Of a stretch of 64,000 nt of DNA, positions 61,776-64,000 are shown piece by piece. The stretch lies in the NCBI RefSeq assembly GCF_900129635.1, contig NZ_FSRB01000001.1, forward strand, positions 2,333,501 to 2,397,500. The letters run 5' to 3'. The position numbers and the translations under genes are program-made. The notes under the pieces were generated by a model. The model saw nothing but the letters and a program-made list of their open reading frames with translations, ran no database searches and was not told where the DNA came from. The stretch is from Singulisphaera sp. GP187 (GTDB taxonomy: Bacteria > Planctomycetota > Planctomycetia > Isosphaerales > Isosphaeraceae). Positions within the stretch are counted from its first letter, which is position 1, and each line of letters opens with the position of its first letter.

Positions 61776-64000
61776 ATGAAGGAGATGGAGACCCGATTCG
61801 CGAACACCGAGTGGTTCCTGACCTACCTCAAGGAACCTGAGACGGCGAAACGGTGGCTCGCCAGCCTGGGAGTCCGCGCCCCGGATCGCGGCTTTCGCGA
61901 CCTCCGCGACCTCGACGGCAGGTCGAGCGATCCCAGGATCATGGCCCAACTCGCGGGGCAGTTCCATGGCTTGCTTCCCGCCTGTCCCGACCCTGACATG
62001 GCGCTCACGAACCTGGAGCGCTACGTCTCGGCCTGCCCCGCTCCTGACGCCACGCTCAAGCTCTTGGCGGATAATCCTCGGACGACCGAAATCCTGGTTC
62101 AACTCTTCAGCACGAGCCAGCATTTCAGCGAGTTGATGATCCGTGACCCTGCCTTACTCGACTGGCTCCGAGGAGGGGCCGATCGTCGCGATCGCGATAC
62201 GTTGATCGCCGACCTCTGGAACGACCTCGAGGAGGCCCGTGATGAGGAAAGCGAGCGGCTGATCATTCGCCAGTTTCGCCAGCGCGAGTTGCTCCGGATC
62301 GGCTACAACGACATTGTGCGGGGGATGCCGCTCGAGGTGGTGACCCTCGACCTCTCGCACCTGGCCGACGCCTGCGTCGAAACCGCGTGCCGCCTCGCGC
62401 GGCGTCGCGCGGAGTTTCGACACGGCATCCCCTCCGGGCAAGACGGCGAACCCGCACGTTTCGTCGTCCTGGCGCTCGGCAAGCTCGGCGGTGAGGAACT
62501 CAACTACAGCTCCGACATCGACCTCATCTTCCTCTACGACCTCGAGGGCCAAACGACCGGCCCTCGCGTCGTTTCCAACGCGGAATTCTTCGCCAAAATG
62601 GGCGGGGACGTCGTCAGGATCCTCTCGGACCACACGGCGCTCGGTATCGCCTACCGGGTCGATATGCGATTGCGACCCGAAGGCGAGCAAGGCGCCCTGG
62701 CCCGGTCGCTGGCGGCCACCCTCGGCTACTACGAAACGTCCGGACGGACCTGGGAACGACAAGCCCTGATCAAGTGCCGGCCGATCGCCGGCGACCCCGA
62801 GCTCGGCCGCGCCTTCATCGACTCGATCACCCCGTTCGTCTACCGACGCTACCTCAGCGGTGCCGAGATCGGCGAGATCAAGGCGATGAAACGCAAGATC
62901 GAACAACGGACGGTCTCCGCGGGAACCGCCTCGGTCGAGGTCAAGACGGGCCACGGCGGCATCCGTGACGTCGAGTTCGTCGTCCAGTTCCTCCAACTCC
63001 TCCACGGTGGTTCCTACACCGATGTCCGCCATCCGAATACTCTCCAGGCGATTTCTCAACTCGAAGTCGTCGGCTGCCTGACGGCCGAGGAACGCGGCAT
63101 CATGGAAGATACCTATCGCTTCCTGAGACGCGTCGAACACCGTCTGCAAACCATGTTCGACCGCCAGACGCATGAGATGCCCCGCGGCCTCGACGAACAG
63201 CGGATCCTGGCGATTCGAATGGGCTACCCCCTGGTGAGCATCTGGGAAGATCGCACCGGCCCGGCGCAGCGGTTCTTGACCGACTATCGCGCGAAAACCG
63301 AGCTCAATCGGAAGATCCTCAACCATCTCCTCCACGATGCCTTCCGCGATGATGACGGGGACGCCGCCGACCCCGTCGTCGACCTGGTGCTCGACCCCGA
63401 TCCCGACCCGGGCCTGGTGTCCCGGGCGCTGGGGAACTATCCGTTTCAGGATCGCCAAACCGCCTACCACAACTTGATGGCCCTGGCGCGCGAAGATTTC
63501 CCCTTCCTCTCCCAGGCGCGGTGCCGGCACTTTCTCGCGGCGATCGCGCCTCGGCTCCTGCAAGCGGTCAGCCAGGCTCCCGACCCCGACATGGCCCTCA
63601 CCAATCTGGAGAAGGTCTCGGCGTCGCTGGGGGCCAAGGCGATTCTCTGGGAACTGTTCAACTTCAACCCACCGACCCTCCGCCTGTTCGTCGAGCTCTG
63701 CGCCACCAGCCAGTTCCTCTCGGAAATCCTGATCAACAACCCAGGAATGATCGATGAGTTGATGGATTCATTGGTGGTCGATCGCCCTCAACCCGCGCAG
63801 GCGATCAAGGCCGAGCTGGCCGAGCTCTGTAAAGGGGCCGAGGACCTCGCGCCGATCTTGCTGAGCTTCCGAAATAAGGAATGGGTTCGCATCGGGATTC
63901 GCGATATCCTCGGCCGCGAGCCGATCCGCGACGTCACTCGCGAGCTGGCCGACGTCGCCGAGGCGATCGTCAGCCAGGTGGCGCGCGACCAGTGGGACCG
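61776..64000 (+). CDS. glnE: Glutamine synthetase adenylyltransferase/deadenylylase GlnE (partial)
   Basis: Bifunctional enzyme that adds or removes AMP on glutamine synthetase in response to nitrogen status. The frame is open from ATG 61776 to the right edge, about 741 codons, so the C-terminal adenylyltransferase half is cut. The first nucleotidyltransferase domain has VVLALGKLGGEELNYSSDID near residue 230 and later YRVDMRLRPEGEQG and TWERQALIKCRPIAGD, then KTGHGGIRDVEFVVQ near residue 390. The duplicated N-terminal theme recurs near residue 608 (DPDMALTNLEKVSASLG). An alternative ATG is at 61785. No glnA or glnB is seen in the window. Confidence 0.94.
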   Translation, partial: MKEMETRFANTEWFLTYLKEPETAKRWLASLGVRAPDRGFRDLRDLDGRSSDPRIMAQLAGQFHGLLPACPDPDMALTNLERYVSACPAPDATLKLLADNPRTTEILVQLFSTSQHFSELMIRDPALLDWLRGGADRRDRDTLIADLWNDLEEARDEESERLIIRQFRQRELLRIGYNDIVRGMPLEVVTLDLSHLADACVETACRLARRRAEFRHGIPSGQDGEPARFVVLALGKLGGEELNYSSDIDLIFLYDLEGQTTGPRVVSNAEFFAKMGGDVVRILSDHTALGIAYRVDMRLRPEGEQGALARSLAATLGYYETSGRTWERQALIKCRPIAGDPELGRAFIDSITPFVYRRYLSGAEIGEIKAMKRKIEQRTVSAGTASVEVKTGHGGIRDVEFVVQFLQLLHGGSYTDVRHPNTLQAISQLEVVGCLTAEERGIMEDTYRFLRRVEHRLQTMFDRQTHEMPRGLDEQRILAIRMGYPLVSIWEDRTGPAQRFLTDYRAKTELNRKILNHLLHDAFRDDDGDAADPVVDLVLDPDPDPGLVSRALGNYPFQDRQTAYHNLMALAREDFPFLSQARCRHFLAAIAPRLLQAVSQAPDPDMALTNLEKVSASLGAKAILWELFNFNPPTLRLFVELCATSQFLSEILINNPGMIDELMDSLVVDRPQPAQAIKAELAELCKGAEDLAPILLSFRNKEWVRIGIRDILGREPIRDVTRELADVAEAIVSQVARDQWD

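Overview
The window is a GC-rich bacterial chromosome segment that most resembles a planctomycete of the Isosphaeraceae/Gemmatales type. The pointers are a DUF1559 prepilin-like protein, a GldG/DUF4340 ABC system, many secreted proteins of unknown function, a four-ACT aspartokinase, sigma-54 regulation and a hairpin repeat. This is inference from gene content; no 16S gene is present.

Left part, 1-8800, accessory DNA. An ISAzo13-family insertion sequence (339-1658) splits a minus-strand membrane-protein gene (187-2178), and in-silico removal restores the frame exactly. To its right is a compact integrative element next to a tRNA-Arg(TCG) gene. It carries an excisionase-like HTH gene, a Xre-type repressor diverging from a rightward gene set, two small zinc-ribbon proteins, a replication-initiator-like protein with three perfect 24-bp iterons and a polypurine tract inside its own gene, a second HTH protein and a tyrosine recombinase. 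No capsid, terminase or conjugation genes are visible, so the layout resembles a phage satellite or a minimal integrative replicating element. A good -35/-10 promoter with a repeated motif between the boxes lies in the divergent region. The left att site was not found.

Core block 1, 9033-18614: rimO, pgsA, uppP, then the double-strand-break repair pair addB-addA. uppP reads 215 bases into addB. The AddA C-terminal nuclease motif looks degenerate.

Regulated island, 18942-30324: a minus-strand histidine kinase/sigma-54 activator pair diverges from a plus-strand set with a secreted protein, two MFS transporters, an ArsB/NhaD-type permease, a metallophosphoesterase and a protein with a duplicated small domain. 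A sigma-54-type promoter and upstream inverted repeats precede the secreted-protein gene. An IS630-family element (27079-28495) sits inside what was an ATGA-coupled gene junction.

Middle part, 30462-41491: a secreted hypothetical protein, a polytopic membrane protein, a zinc metallopeptidase with TPR-like N-terminus, rsmD-cca, a DUF1559 protein, a hairpin repeat, and argG with its terminator.

Right part, 41550-64000: a PAP2 phosphatase; hom - apgM-like - lysC (aspartate family pathway, with the apgM-like gene a likely homoserine kinase analogue); a U32 peptidase/RlhA-like protein; an orphan ParD-like antitoxin with a truncated PIN toxin; a GldA/F/G-type ABC operon with a DUF4340 protein and a strong terminator; def-fmt; miaB; an SMI1/KNR4-like protein; and glnE, which runs off the right edge.
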